Of a DNA stretch of 64,000 nucleotides, positions 1-12,783 are shown piece by piece. Below the pieces are notes generated by a model. That model was not told the origin of the DNA. It did no database searches and saw nothing but the letters and a program-made list of their open reading frames with translations. The translations under genes were made by a program, and so were the position numbers. The stretch comes from Paralichthys olivaceus. Its lineage: Eukaryota; Chordata; Actinopteri; Pleuronectiformes; Paralichthyidae. Where the stretch lies: NCBI RefSeq assembly GCF_024713975.1, contig NC_091113.1:9312501-9376500 (forward strand). The letters are read 5' to 3'. The number at the start of each line of letters is the position of its first letter. The stretch's first letter is position 1.

Positions 1-2811
1 AGGTAAAGTTGCTTCAGTGGGAGGCTTACTAACCCTCCTGGTGGTGACAAAGGTTTCCAACCTTAATTCAAGGTCTCTAACTTTGCACCGTTGCTTCATT
101 ACAGAACTGTTCGGTCTTCCCTCAATCAACATTAAATTTTTTTAACCATCATCAGCAGCCGGACCTTGTCATGCAGTTCTCAGCCAGACTCCAGTTTAAT
201 TTTAGAATTACAATGTTCCGGCTAGAAACCTCATCATTGATTTGTATCATAGCATAAACATTTCTCCTGGATGTCTTTGGTGAACTTCTAACCTTAAAGT
301 TCCAAGTGTCTGTGTACACAATAACTCAACAATGCATGTACGGATTTTCACCAAATTATGAATATTACTTAGGAGGGTCTCTCCACTTCTTTGAGCTGAT
401 TGGTCATGGGTGGTGCTCTTACTAAGCAGCGCTGGTGTTAAACTGACGTCTGCCTGCCTGGAAATCGATTGGTCTTTTTTGTGTAATCTTGCTAAAAAGC
501 AACAAAACTGATGCAGGGGAAAACACAACCTCAACTTTGTTGCAGACACAAATGTTAATATATATGAATTAATATAAAATACAAACAACATCATAGTAGC
601 CCACAAATCCAAAATAATTCGATCATTGTTAAGACACATACAGGCATTCGTTCCAGTGTTTCCAGAAACAAGATGATACCTTGTGTCACTCTGTCGAGGC
701 TCAGTTAAAGCCATTATGATGACATTTGTCAAATCAGTTAATCGAGACATAAATTTGTACATAAAATGTCTCAAGACCACGTGGAAAGTAGAAACCTTAC
801 ATTGTTATATTTTCATTTTAGCTCTAGCATAACTGCATCAAAGTGCGCAGACATTACCTTGAAGCTTTTTGGACATAGATCTCTCCCTCATGTCCTGTTC
901 GTGTCTTTTAATAAAACCTCTTGCATATTTGAAGCCGAGCATTCGCAGGTGTTCAAACTCTGGGCCATGTCTAAATGCTTTTCCTGATAAAACCCATCTT
1001 CTAAAAGCGTATTTGGCCTCTGATACATTTTCATTCTATCCAGGTCTTAAATGATGTTGTTTCACTCTGTTTTTGGCAGAATGCTCTCCTGGTATTACGT
1101 AAACAATTCACAGTTTCATCATACATAATATATAAATCTCTATCGTGACTTTGGTTATTATAATTAATGTTACAGCACAGAACGGCATCAATGTTATCAG
1201 GCACTTCTCAGTCAGTGATTTAGTATACCAGAGATCATCCTCTAATCTTTTATATCATTTTTTTTAGATATCATTTGTTTAAGACGTTCAGATCATCTCG
1301 CACCGCTGCGATGTTTGTTCTGAATTTTGTCATTTTCTGTCAAAACATCTTCATCTACATTTTCACATTAATCTTTAATCAGTATGTGAGATTACAGCAC
1401 ATATTAACCATATTGACACATTTACGTGCATGAACCCACTCCAGAGTGTGAAGCATGATGCATCTGTGTGCGTCTGTCTGTATGATCTGTTTCCACCACG
1501 CAGGAGTCACGGATGCTTCTGAGGATTCTTTAGGGGTCACAAACCTGCTTTTGGCCTGACCTTTATCCCTGCACTGAGCTGTAAAGCTAATTCTAACTGG
1601 AACTCACCCATCATTCATTTACCAGTGGAGAGCGAGAAAGGAGGTGCAACATGTGCTGGGACTTTAACCACCCACCACCTCTAACAAACACACTTGACAT
1701 GATGGGGCAGGGGGCTCAGGCCCAAACTTATCTGGTTACATGCAAGACTGCCTTCTATTTTTATCAGCAATAAAGCCACAGTCCCTCATAACTCAGGAAC
1801 TAAGTCAATATTTGGAGGTGAAGGCTTGTGGGAATTTATCTTCTCCATACGAAGGAGGTGCACTCATTATGAAACAGCTCCCTCCTCACTTTCTCCCTCT
1901 GACCTACAACTGCCATGACTGCATCCACATCACAAGCGCCATCCCCTCTCTCCTTCCCTCGGCTACACACATTTCCCACTCGCATGCATACTCATGGTGT
2001 CTTGTCTCATTTTAATCACTTCATAAAAGTCCCAGGGTGTGTTATCAGGACCGCACTGTGCTGCAGTTACAGTTGATCTTGCCAGTAACAGAGCCAGGGT
2101 TTTTTATGAGCCATAACAAGTCATCATAAAAAGTCATTAGCAAACATCAGCGTCGTAAAAAAGGCCACAGTCGGTCTCGAGAGCCCCACAAGGGCCGTGA
2201 ACGGAGAGAGATAAAGATGCATCTGTAAGCAAGAAAGAGGAGCGATGGGTAACTGCGATAAGTGGGAGACGTCCTGAGCAAGAGTTCTTGCTTCTGGAGC
2301 AGGATCACTGCAGCCTCTCACTTTTGTATGTTTGTGGGTCTGTGCTTGTGTGCTTTGTTTCCCTCAAATGTCTCCCAGCATTCCTTGCTGGTGCGCTTGG
2401 AGGGGAGAGGAGTGTTTTGGAGAAAATATTGGATTAGAGAAAAAGAGGCAGAGAGGGAGAAATGAAGGAGAGGGAGAAATATTGACTCCTTCTGGGAAGG
2501 AGCGAGACGGCAACGCCTTTCCAATAACCATAAACCCTCTGGGCTGAAAATAGACGGGCCGAATGAATAAACGAATGTGTTCATCCCACATGAGCTCTTC
2601 TCTTTCACAGACGGAGGGGAATGGAGGTGACCCCGCCTCCTTCTTTTCTCACCCCCTCCCCTCCTCTCTCTCTCTCTCTCTGTCTCCCTCTCTCCTCTTT
2701 CACTGAGGCCATCATTTCTTCACTATGACGAGAGATATTAACCGGAACAAAACAGGTGTTTATGGGAAACCTTCCCTCAAATGAGGTTTTTCAAACGCAC
2801 ACACAAAGACT

Positions 2812-2837
2812 CTCACTCTCTCTCTCTCTCTCACACT

Positions 2838-2873
<36 letters not shown>
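2812..2873. repeat. Compound (CT)n(CA)n microsatellite
   Basis: A CT tract passes directly into a CA tract. A separate TC run lies at about 2664-2681. It makes spurious low-complexity open frames on both strands. Confidence 0.9.
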
Positions 2874-2874
<1 letters not shown>

Positions 2875-3164
2875 TTCCCTGGGCAATGCAAAGGTGTTGA
2901 CATCAGTGCCCGTGAAAAAAAGAGTAACATCTGTTTCACATTTCACACTACCCCCCCACCAACACCACCCCATATGTAATGAGCCATTCAGACACACACA
3001 CACTGCAGATGCATTGCCCTTAAGGTTTGTTGTCCTTGGTTTCCCAGCTTTTTAAAGGGTCAGTTCACTTGAATAATATTACAATACTAGAATGACCCTG
3101 AGCGGGGAACATACCTCCGCCACCGCCCAACAGTCCCCTTACGAAACCACATTGAAATTCACTG

Positions 3165-3445
3165 GATTCAGTAAAATGTCACACGATCATAAATATCAGT
3201 AACATGAGTTTTTCATCGTCATCCACGAATTATTCTCTGAAAAATCAACAGAAATATTGAAAAATGTCCATCTTGCGATGATAAAGAAAGATCCACCCCC
3301 TGATCCACAGCAACATTTGATACATTCTTTTCTGACCCATAACACAACCTTCCACCGAGTTTCATGGAAATCGGTTTGGTCGTTTTTGCGTAATCCTGTG
3401 AAGATGCTGATGAAAGCACAACCCCCGCGGTGATGGTGAAAAAAC
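3165..3445 (+). repeat. Dispersed repeat, GCGTAATCCTG family, copy 1
   Basis: The segment contains a block near 3350-3400 with the words AAATCGGTTTGG and TTTTTGCGTAATCCTG. A closely similar block recurs at about 6430-6480 and a diverged one at about 59850-59900. The arrangement (a TTGCGATGAT-like stretch, then TTCCACC.AGTTTCATGGAAATCGG, then GCGTAATCCTG) matches a repeat I know to be very common in teleost genomes. Boundaries are approximate and no database name is claimed. Confidence 0.65.
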
Positions 3446-3548
3446 ATCCTCCCTCTCTCTCTCTCGCTCTCTCTGGTTGTTGATACATGAATTGGCCAAA
3501 AGTATGTGTGCAACCAAACATTACACCCATGAGTTATTCAATCACTTT

Positions 3549-3800
3549 CCTAAACCATGAACATTAATCTGCTGCTGTAATGGCCTCCCCTCTTCTGGGA
3601 AGGCTTTCCGCACGACTCTGGAACCTGGTTGCAGGGATTTTCTCCCATTCTTCCACAATAACTTAAGTGAGGTCAGGCGCTGATGGTGTGTGATAGGGCT
3701 TGGCTCTGAGTTGCTGTTCCACTTCATGCCAAAGGTGTTCGGTAGAGATGAGATCAGCTCTGTGCAGGCCAGATTCTTCCACAACAAATTTGGAAAACCT
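3549..3800 (-). repeat. Dispersed teleost repeat fragment
   Basis: The stretch with GAGGTCAGGCGCTGATG, CCAAAGGTGTTCGGT and CTCTGTGCAGGCCAG resembles a high-copy interspersed repeat seen widely in fish genomes, probably a non-autonomous DNA transposon. Open frames across it on both strands look non-coding. Recognition is from memory; strand and limits are uncertain. Confidence 0.5.
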
Positions 3801-4074
3801 GTCTGTAAGGACCAGGACTCTTGTTATGCATAATTGCTCAACTTTCCATAGCTGTAAGAGATGTGTTGAAAGTCTAAAATCCTTAAACTGTTCAGTTATG
3901 ACTAATAAAAGCAAAAACATATTCTCATTTGTGAGACTGGATCCAGTGGAGATTTGTCATTTTAACACTATTTTCTCCTGGAAAATGACTGAATAGATTC
4001 AATCAACTAATTCTTTCAGCTGATGCCACAAAGAGACAGCACGCTGTTGTTTGTATTTTTGACGTGTATTTTGA

Positions 4075-4185
4075 CTTCCACCAATACTGTGGCAGGCCAC
4101 CAGATGGCGATGGCGGTTCTTTGGCTTCACTTTTCGGGAGCTTTCATATCCTCCATCCTTATATACAGACTAACCTAAACTCTGT
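4075..4185 (+). repeat. Dispersed repeat, TTTGGCTTCACTTTT family, copy 1
   Basis: It contains CAGGCCACCAGATGGCG followed by TTTGGCTTCACTTTTCGG and a CCATCCTTATATACAG end. A second copy at about 24150-24295 has CCAGCCACTAGGGGGC, TTTGGCTTCACTTTTTGG and ATATACAGTCTA in the same order. Both lie on the same strand. Confidence 0.55.
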
Positions 4186-5176
4186 CTCTGCACTTTTTGC
4201 CACACAGGTTTGTTTTGGTTGGTATTTGCAAGGTGTTTGCGATATCCTTCTCTTCTACGGAGGCAAACATAATTTAGTTTGTGGTTCTCTGGGCAAAAAT
4301 AAAACAGCATCTCTTATTTCCGCAGAAGTTGCTGCGTGAAGGGTTTTCATTGGAACTCGTTTCAACCAAATAAATATTCCAGAAGAAAACACTTGACAGC
4401 AAAGTGTACTGGAAACATTTTAAAAGGATCTGAGTGCTCAAATAAAATTGAATTCACTTATGTTGTAGAACCACTGCATATGAATTATCTGCACGTCTTG
4501 AGGGGGAAAAAATAGGTCACTTCTTTGATTATTTAGGTGAACTGTCCCTTTAATCATTATGCTGAAGATAGTTATATGACCATGGGAGGTAGGGCTAACC
4601 AAACCATGAAGATTAGCCACTGGTGTAATCAGCTGCAACCACAATCGTTCTCATTCATCTCATCCTTCATTCATCCACTCACCCACCTCTCCTCTCTCAG
4701 TCAGTCATTTCTCATTCTGTTCATTCAGCTGTAATTATAGACCATGAGCAGCCTGTGTAGATTCACTTCCGAGAACAGTGGCATCTCAGGCTTTCTTTCT
4801 TTTTTTCATCTCCTTCTGCTCCATTCATTTACCAGACCTTCAATTCACTCCTCACAAATCCCCTGTGATCCTGTCACACTCCTGACCCTCTTCTCACTTC
4901 TCCTCCTCCTCCTCCTCCTCCTCTTCATCCTCCTCTCCCACATTGCCCACTCTCCCTCTCTCTCCCCCCTTACTCTCTGGGAAGTCATGTGACTTCTCTG
5001 AAGCTGAGCCCTATAAACCAGCAGTACTTGGGGGGCTCAGTGTCTATACAGCTCTGTGATTGGCTCTTGCATTCAGATGCAGCTCACACACACACACACA
5101 CACAGCGGACCCCCTGTTTTCTTCTTTCAGGAACAAATGTGATCCATCACATTCAAAAAAACAGAGGGAAGGGGGA

Positions 5177-5209
<33 letters not shown>

Positions 5210-5219
5210 CTGTGTGTGT
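5177..5219. repeat. (TG)n microsatellite
   Basis: A nearly pure TG run about 40 bp long. A shorter CA run lies just upstream at about 5088-5103. Confidence 0.9.
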
Positions 5220-5864
5220 AAATGCCACCTTATTCAAATAAAGCAGTGGTTATTAGTCTAAATGAATGGGCTGTTCTCCCAAGGTGAAGTCACTTAAATA
5301 TGCACACACATACACACTGAAGCCCGAGCAGTGCCTGTTGTTTTATACTGGAGAATGATGCATCCTGCGGCAGGTCAATAGCTGAATGGACTCAGGATTG
5401 TGGGTTGTTTAATCCCTGTTTGGCCCCTGTGGAACTGAAGCGAAGGACGTTGGTGGTAAAACGTCTCCTCTTCATTTTAAGAACCTCTTGCCTGGATTGA
5501 AGGCTCCTGTCAGGTTTCATTTGCAGGGAAAACCCTGTATCCCGTTTTCATCTTTTTTATCTGACGCCGAGATTCCAGCAGTTTTTTTTAGTATTGATAT
5601 TTAAAAAAACACCAAAGTCTCTGTGATATTAGTCACCAGTTTATTATGTAACTGACGACCAGGGACTGACACCCCCCACTTTTCCTACTGCTTTTAATTC
5701 ACTCAGCAGTAATGATGAGTGTGTTGTGTTCAGTGTGTGTGAATGAGTGGGATGGCATGTAAGCAGAAGTAATAATAACAATGGGAAGTGCAATCACTAA
5801 AGAGCAGATAATTAACACTATTTTTAATTTACTATCAAGCTAAACTTGCACCGTGGCTCTATAG

Positions 5865-6200
5865 ATGTGGTCCAGTCTGAAATATCTCAACAACTAATGG
5901 GTGAATTGCCATGAAATATTCAGCGTTCATGGTCCCCAGAGGATGAACTTCAATGACTTTGTTATTTTTCCTGTAACACCACAGGCGAGTCAAATTTTCC
6001 ATTTGTCCAGTGAAACATCTCAACTTTTAAAACATGAATTTGACTTTCATACTCTCGATGTCTAATCTGGCATAACGGACCATTTGGCCTTCGTCAGTGG
6101 GCCCGGAATTATTTCAGAAACAACTGCAGTCTTTGTGATCTTCTCATCTAGCGCCACCATGAGGTTAAAGTCTTAATTATTTGCGAGAATCTGAATCCAT
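5865..6200 (+). repeat. Dispersed repeat, ATCTCAACAACTA family
   Basis: It contains AATATCTCAACAACTAATGG, GCCATGAAATATTCA, TTCATGGTCCCCAGAGGATG and, further on, CATCTAGCGCCACCATGAGG. That order is characteristic of a very common teleost interspersed repeat. A shorter antisense relative lies at about 20990-21130. Family name not claimed. Confidence 0.6.
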
Positions 6201-6234
6201 AATGTTTACCAACTCGGAATTAAAGTAGAGATTG

Positions 6235-6525
6235 AAGATGCTCTGGAAAAAGTAGACTATGATAAAGATGTTTTGTCAAGTTATTGTTTCCAAAGTTAAG
6301 AATTAACTTCAAATCAGCTATCACTAGAAGTTAAGGCTAACATCCAATCTCGAAATGTTTAAGAAAGTGAAAAAAAAAAAGTAATCTGCTCAGAAAGTTG
6401 AAGCGCTCTTTCTTGGCTCATACCACACACTTCCATGGAACTTCGAGAAAATCGGTTCAGTTGCTTTTGCGTAATCCTGACAAAGGACAGGCAAACAGCA
6501 GTGAAAACATTGGCAGAGGTCATTA
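6235..6525 (+). repeat. Dispersed repeat, GCGTAATCCTG family, copy 2
   Basis: A block near 6430-6500 reads CTTCCATGGAACTTCGAG, AAAATCGGTTCAG and TTTTGCGTAATCCTGACAAA, matching copy 1 in order and spacing. It lies immediately downstream of the ATCTCAACAACTA-family repeat. Confidence 0.65.
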
Positions 6526-7307
6526 TCTTTATTTCCTCTTTTTCATTCATTTCTTGCCGGTCACATTACGTCTTTCCTTCTTTCCTCATATGTTTTCCTT
6601 CTCTCCTAAGTCTTTCCTCCTTGTGTCTGTGTCCTTGAATAAAAAACTGAAACCGGACTCTCCTCCTTACTTACAATGAATACTCATATTGTTGTTTCTT
6701 CAGTACATTTTACTGCTAATAATAAACTGTAGTATTACCACAGTTAAAATGGTAAATGTGGGGTATTTGCTGTCAGTGTAGTAACTTTTGACTGTGTATG
6801 TATTTCTTCCACCACTGTAGGTATAAATCATAGGCGTTGTCATTCATTCATGACCAAAACCCCCCCCTTACTCACCACATATGTATGTGCTTGCGCTGTT
6901 GTGTGTGTCTGCTCCAGTCTCAAGTTCACATTATTACGCAGGCCTGTTTTGCTGGCTGAGGGGACACAGTGACACCTGAGAGCGTTCGAGGGTTTGGTCC
7001 GAGGCCATGGTGTTACTGTAAGCCATTTGGCATCTGAGCTTCTCTGCTGCTATACGCGGCTCGTGCACAGCTGTGAACAGAGAGCAAAAACACAGAAAAA
7101 CAAATCCCCCTCTGATAAAACTGCATCAACTACAGCAGTCCTCCTCGACTGCCCTGTTTTGTGCACTTCAGGTCATCTTGGGTAGATTGCTTGGTTCTTC
7201 CAGGCACACGCACGTCTGTTAGGCTGTCCAGGTGTTACGGGAAAAACGATTTCACTGATGATTTAAGTGAAAATAAAGTTAGTCACAATGACGTTCAAAT
7301 ACTGTGG

Positions 7308-7309
<2 letters not shown>

Positions 7310-7372
<63 letters not shown>
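7310..7372. repeat. (TG)n microsatellite
   Basis: An uninterrupted TG run of about 60 bp. It creates repetitive Cys-Val or Thr-His frames that are not genes. Confidence 0.95.
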
Positions 7373-7374
<2 letters not shown>

Positions 7375-8512
7375 GGGGGGTTGGGGAACAGTCAGCTTAG
7401 AAAAATATTGTGGTTTGAGTGTGTGTGTGTCACAGTGAGCTGGTCGATGAGTGCAGGTCAAGACTGTGCTGGTTTTGCAGGCTTCTGCACACATAATACA
7501 TGCATATGTTTTTGAGTGCATCTGACCATCTGTATGCTTCCCATATGGTTTTTATTGATCCATGTCCCTGTTATACCCCTCACGCTCCCTCTCTTTCTCT
7601 CCGTCTCTCTCTGTGCGTTGATGGTGAAGGAATGATGGAATGCTGGAGGGTAAATCTCTGGTTTCCTGGAAGCTGGTCTGGCTTTATCAGAAGCGGCTGT
7701 GACAATACTCGAGCTGATGGGCCAACCAATCGTCTCTCCTATGACCGCTGATCAGCCAACAAAAAGCCTTCCTGGAAGGAATAATCAGCAAACCGGAGGC
7801 CCTTCCTGGAAGACCACTGAGGATTGCTTGTCGCAGGGCATATTGTAAACCTTTTAATATTCTTTCCACCTTCCATGCTCGACAAGGTTGACATTGGCCC
7901 CGACTCAAACATAAAATTAAACTTTTAATCACACTTAGATTTTAATTAAACGAGGGGAAGGTTATCAGTCAAACCAGCTCATTCTCTAATTCACACTCTC
8001 ACATCCCCGCTCAACTTGCCTCACATTTCCTCATGCTGCATTAAAAATGTGGAATTAAAACTGTCAGGGGCAGCGCCCAAAACTTTGGTGTGAATGTTTT
8101 CATTGTTGAAGAAATAAAAACAACCAAAAAAAACCCAACAACGTCGAAAGCGAGCTCAGTTGTTTGAGAGCTGGGTGTTGTGCTTGGCCCCAGACGCTGT
8201 CGAGCTGGACACGGCAAGTCATTACCCGAAAAAATGAATCATGGTGGAAAGACTTTCTGTGAGTGTGTGAGATTCGTAAGAGGAGCAAAGGACACAAAAT
8301 ATTCCAGCCCCGCTAACCAGGCAACTATGGGGAACACAGAGTGAGTCACAGCGAGCTGAGCTGGCTTATTTAGACAATGTGTGAGTGTGTGTGTGTGTGT
8401 TTATGTGTGTAAAACTGGATTATTCTGGTTGGATTTTGGGAAGAAGACTCACTGGTTCCTGTTTGTCTCTTGAAATACGTCATTTTTGTCTGGAAGTGTC
8501 CACAAACAGTAT

Positions 8513-8513
<1 letters not shown>

Positions 8514-8552
<39 letters not shown>

Positions 8553-8735
8553 CGTTTGCACAACTATCCATATTGAGACTTTGCATTGACTTCATATACA
8601 GTACCTAACCCTAACCACAATTCACATTTTGCTCCTAACCTTAACCAGGACCTCAGAAGACGTTTGGCCTCATTAGGACTGGCCTTTGGTCCCCGTGAGG
8701 TCAGTGTTTGTACTGGAAAAGGTTCTTAAGATGTT
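8514..8735. repeat. (CA)n followed by dispersed repeat fragment
   Basis: A CA run at about 8514-8552 leads into a segment with TTGCATTGACTTCATATACAG, CCTAACCCTAACCACAA, CTCCTAACCTTAACCAGGAC and TTTGGTCCCCGTGAGG. This combination is familiar as a common fish repeat flanked by CA tracts. CCTAACCCTAACC here is part of that repeat and not telomeric DNA. Confidence 0.5.
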
Positions 8736-10269
8736 ACAAAAACACACACGCACGCAGTCATACAAACAGCAACTTAAGTCAAATTTTTTCCTGAAAGGGT
8801 CATAACAAAAATTGAGCTCCACAGTTGTAGTTCAATTTTTGAATCATTGTAATTACCTGAACCAAGAAAAGAAGTTAAAACAGTTATTAAACATTGTCCT
8901 CTCTGTCCTTTCACAGAAGTCTTTGATTGGCTTATAGCCAGATGCAGTGTGGGTGTGTGTGTGTGTGTGTGTATCTTTGTTGATGTATGTACTATCATGT
9001 CAGTGACCCTTTTTCTACTTGCTGTGGAAAATATGAGCAATTCAGTATCACATCCCATTTCTGATTATTGTTTTAACCTGAACTTAATACTCTGGCTGCA
9101 TTCATTTGCTTTTTTAAAATTCAGTTTTCTTCAGATGGAGTCCCCCCCCATCTACACACAAACAGACACCTCATTCGTTCTTTCTCATACACACACTAAC
9201 ACCAGGCAAGCCGTAAAATCTCAACCCAATTAAAGTGCCTCTTTCCTGGAAGCCAGCCTCAGACAGAACACTAGGTATGCAGGGAATGGGAACCGTGTGT
9301 GTGTGTGTGAGTGTGTGTGAGACAGAGAGAGAGAAAGAGAGAGAGGAGCACACAGACATGAAGAAAGTCACCCCTTGCTTAATTTTACCAACAGCAATCC
9401 AGCTCCACCAACCTCTTACACACACACACTTTACATTGGCTGCACACTAAAACCACAGGGCGTCATAAATCTCCTTCTCCTCATGGACCCTTTCACCTAT
9501 TTGACCTCAGACACACACCCACACACAGACGCACACATACGTATATCCACTGACTCTCCTGAGGACACCATCCTCACTCAGACCCTCAGGCAGGATGTAT
9601 AAAGCCCTGCTGCATTCCTTTCCAGTTAGGTCCAGCCCAAAGTGAGCTTTCTACACAGTAACTGCAGTGTCAAAATGTACGTGCTTGTGTGTGTGTGTGT
9701 GTGTGCATGCGATGGCGTTAACTCGGCTGTGTGCTTCTGAGAATCCCTTTGTTACTGCGTGTAGTACATCTGCAGGGCATGTCTAACAAAATCTTTGTTA
9801 GCCCCTCCCTTTTCCCATACGCCTGATGCCTATGGAATGTACCCACAATGCTCCAGCAGCGAAAACAAGAAGTGATGATTGCAGTAATTTTAACCCTGTG
9901 ATGAATGTGCGTCCTCCGCCTGCAGCTCGTAGCGTGGTTCTTTGAAAATGTCCATTGACTGAGTAAACACTGCTTTGTTAAAACTAGGAAATCCCATTTG
10001 TCAATAAATAATCCTGTTGAGGCTGGGCATTGCTGGAATACAGACTGCCTCACAATACATTACGGTAAGTTAGAGTTGATCCAGTCAATATTGACTCAGA
10101 GAAGTACGAGAGGAAAAAAAAAAAAAAAAGAGAAGCAGTGCAGCAGGCAAAGAGACAAAAAGTGAAGTAACACACAGGGCAAATGCATTGACTTTTGTAA
10201 AAATAGTGCTCTTTAATATAAATTATTGAAATATTTTAGAAATATAAATATGTGCAACGTTCCTTTTCA

Positions 10270-10275
10270 TTTATT
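10270..10275 (-). terminator. Candidate socs3 polyadenylation signal
   Basis: The plus strand reads TTTATT, so AATAAA on the socs3 strand. It lies about 1.96 kb beyond the stop codon, a reasonable length for a SOCS3 3' UTR. It is the first canonical AATAAA I found downstream of the stop. Usage is not shown. Confidence 0.4.
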
Positions 10276-12234
10276 TTTTTTTGTAATGCTTTGTTATTTC
10301 AGATAGTACAGCTTGTATTCTGCCAGACTAGTGGCCAGCCTTTTGCGAGAGAGTCTTTATAAAAGACAAATAATTCACATACACATGTGATCCACTGCTG
10401 CGACACATGTACAAACTCGGGTGTTGATGAAGAGGAAATAAGACGGAGATCTGACCAAAATTGAGAATCGATATGGGAAAACTTCAGCGCTCAAGTGGCC
10501 ACAGTGACGTCACTGAGTGTTAGGATGTGAAAAGGCTTCCACTCCAATGTGGATCACAGGTAAGTACGAGCACTGGTCGAACACAGAAACAACAATTTTG
10601 ATCAAATCTGAGTCTTACACGTTTTTACAAAAGGCTTTTTTCTTTAAAGAACCGCTTTAGTCTAGTGTTCTCATGACATTCAGAAAACCCAACAACCCGC
10701 TCCTGCTTCAGAGGTAACAATGGAAGGGAGAAACTTTTCTAAAGTTACAGGATTTCAGCAAAACAGTTAATGTCCTCTGTTGTCTCCTTCATGAATGGTG
10801 ATTAAACAAATCCAGGGGGGGACAGGGCAGACACACACACTGACACATTTCCACAAAAACAAAGTAAAATCGAGGCGATAATGTCAAGGAGAAATTACAG
10901 CGAGTGTCCAAATAACAGAATTAAGACTTAAAACGTTCTTTTTTCACATGGGGCTTCTTGGCAAACTTGGATGTATGTTAGCAGAAGCAGCGTCCTGCTG
11001 AGCTGTATCATTTCCCCTCAGTCCAGCCAGTGTTTTTGTTTAGCTGTGTACCAGTATGTCTCCTCCCCCTTCTCCCCCCACACCCTGGCCCCCTCCCCAC
11101 TTTTCTGTCCTCTTCAATTTCCTTTTTCCTAATCCCTCTTCCCGCTACTCGTTCTCCTTCGCTCAGTCCCTCTCCTCACCCTTCCCCCGATCTCCAGGAT
11201 CATCGTCGTCGTCAGTTCCCTTTACAGTGTCGCTGACATATTTCCAGCCAGCTTGGATAAAAATAAGTTCTGATGTTTTGTTTGGTCCCATGCCAAGGCT
11301 TTTGTCTCCGTAACAAGCTTTTGTCTCGGCAACAGCGGCCTGTTTTCTGTCACTGTCAAGGCGCACATGCAACTCCGAAAAACTAAATAAAAAGTCGAGG
11401 GTAATGGATGAGAAACGAGAAACAAACAGGAGATAAGAGAGAAGATGCTTTGTAATGGGTTTTCATCTTTTTGTTCCCATGTGAACAAAACCCACATGAG
11501 GGCCTGTACCTGTGTGAGTGTGTATGTGTGTGTAAGTGTGGAGCTGGCGTGCATGACTGCCTCCTCTCCCCTCAATGAGGCAACATTTGCGGGAAGCAGC
11601 AATGGAAATGTGTGCGCCACCACAACACACACATACACACACACTCAGACAAACAAATACTTTAAGTTCTCTGCTTTGAGTCCCTTGTTTGAACTTTGCC
11701 TTTTCTCTGAAACTCGTCCTTCCTTCACCCCCTCACTTTACTGTGCCTCCTTTCTTTCTCTCCAGTGATCCAAAGTGTTGTAAATGTCAGGCTGACCGGG
11801 GGAGACGAGAGGTTTCAGCGAACCCACAGGGATCACTGGTGCTGTATTGATCATGCCGCCACTGTCATCGTTAAAATCGACCATTTGGGTTAATCTTCTA
11901 TGAGGCTCTGCTCTGCGTCTAAGACAGTCATAAGAAAACTCTGACCTTTGACCCTGGGCTTCGTCTGCCACTCACATTGGTAGCGGTCAGTTTTTGCAAT
12001 GTGGAATGGACGAGGTAATCATTGGTTTACCCAAATAGCACTCCTCATCCCAGACCCCAGGTCAGTCGCTTTTCCCGTCAGTGTTGAAACACATCTGGGA
12101 TCAGCTGATTCGGGCTACAATGAAAGAATAACCTCACATTGGCATCTAAGGCTAAATCTGGTCAGTCTCCGGTGGAGGCTGTGCCGTCCTCTAGGCTGCT
12201 GGTCCATGTCGAGGGACCGTGCAGTTCCTGTCAG
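10276..12234 (-). other. Probable socs3 3' untranslated region
   Basis: The region from the socs3 stop codon to the candidate AATAAA contains no recognisable exon. It includes scattered ATTTA words on the minus strand (for example near 11385 and 11782), which fits an unstable immediate-early type transcript. A 140-codon minus-strand open frame at 11222-11644 resembles nothing known. The extent is inferred from the polyadenylation signal alone. Confidence 0.4.
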
Positions 12235-12783
12235 TCATATAGGAGCATCATACTCGTCCAAGAAGTCTCTAAGTGTGTGTGGGAGCTGCTCTGCTCGCTC
12301 CGACCCCAGGCCTTGGTTGTTCAAGGTCCTCCTGCACATGTGCTGCAAGGATGAGAGAGAGGTTGAAAGGGGTCGTCGCAACTCCAGGGGAATCCTCTCT
12401 CCACCAGTGTGAATCAGATAAACGTTGCGCCCTTTCATTTCTGATGAGTTGCCCCCACATGCCCCATCTCTGCTCCTTCCAGCGTCCAGCCCTTTCCCCA
12501 TGTAGTGCGCTATGAGTTTCAGCACACAATCAAACTGTGGGGGCACTTGGGTGTTTTGGGGGTCCGGCTGTAAGAAGAATCCACCCCCCTCGCTGTGGAT
12601 TCGCAGGTTCTTGGTTCCTCGAGCCGTCTGCACGGACAGGGTGAAGAAATGGTGGTGGTCGGAGGAGTCTCGGATCAGGAAAGTGCCGGGTGATTCCGAG
12701 CGCAGCAGGGAGCTGGCCTCTCGTCCTCCAACAGCCCCCCAGTAAAACCCACTCTCCTGGAGCTTATGCAATGCACGCATTAC
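12235..12783 (-). CDS. socs3: socs3 coding exon 2
   Basis: Begins at the GTA codon after TATTCCAG and ends at TGA (12237-12235). It encodes residues 44-225: extended SH2 subdomain, SH2 domain, linker and SOCS box. The linker around GKGLDAGRSRDGACGG sits where mammals have a Pro-rich PEST insertion. Confidence 0.95.
   Translation of the reverse strand, partial: VMRALHKLQESGFYWGAVGGREASSLLRSESPGTFLIRDSSDHHHFFTLSVQTARGTKNLRIHSEGGGFFLQPDPQNTQVPPQFDCVLKLIAHYMGKGLDAGRSRDGACGGNSSEMKGRNVYLIHTGGERIPLELRRPLSTSLSSLQHMCRRTLNNQGLGSERAEQLPHTLRDFLDEYDAPI

Larger units (their letters stand above)
1..10269. other. Intergenic, repeat-rich, no gene recognised
   Basis: No open frame here resembles a known protein or carries a plausible exon series. 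The open frames are short and many run through CA/TG or CT repeats. The region holds simple repeats (about 2664-2681, 2812-2873, 5088-5103, 5177-5219, 7310-7372, 8382-8400, 8514-8552) and several dispersed repeat copies listed separately. TATA-like words near 5010 and 9600 are not followed by any recognisable exon. Distal regulatory elements of socs3 could lie here but I cannot identify any. Confidence 0.6.

Noticed and set aside
454-780. 177-codon frame near the window start
   Set aside because: The translation has mixed composition without any recognisable domain, and no neighbouring splice series supports it.
8603-8645. CCTAACCCTAACC words as interstitial telomere sequence
   Set aside because: Only a few imperfect units, embedded in a common CA-flanked fish repeat; not a telomeric tandem array.
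9590-9620. TATAAAG near 9600 (and CTATAAAC near 5010) as promoters
   Set aside because: No recognisable exon or gene follows on either strand; such words occur by chance in AT-rich DNA.
11222-11644. 140-codon minus-strand frame downstream of socs3
   Set aside because: Lies in the presumed 3' UTR, includes CA-repeat translation and resembles no known protein.
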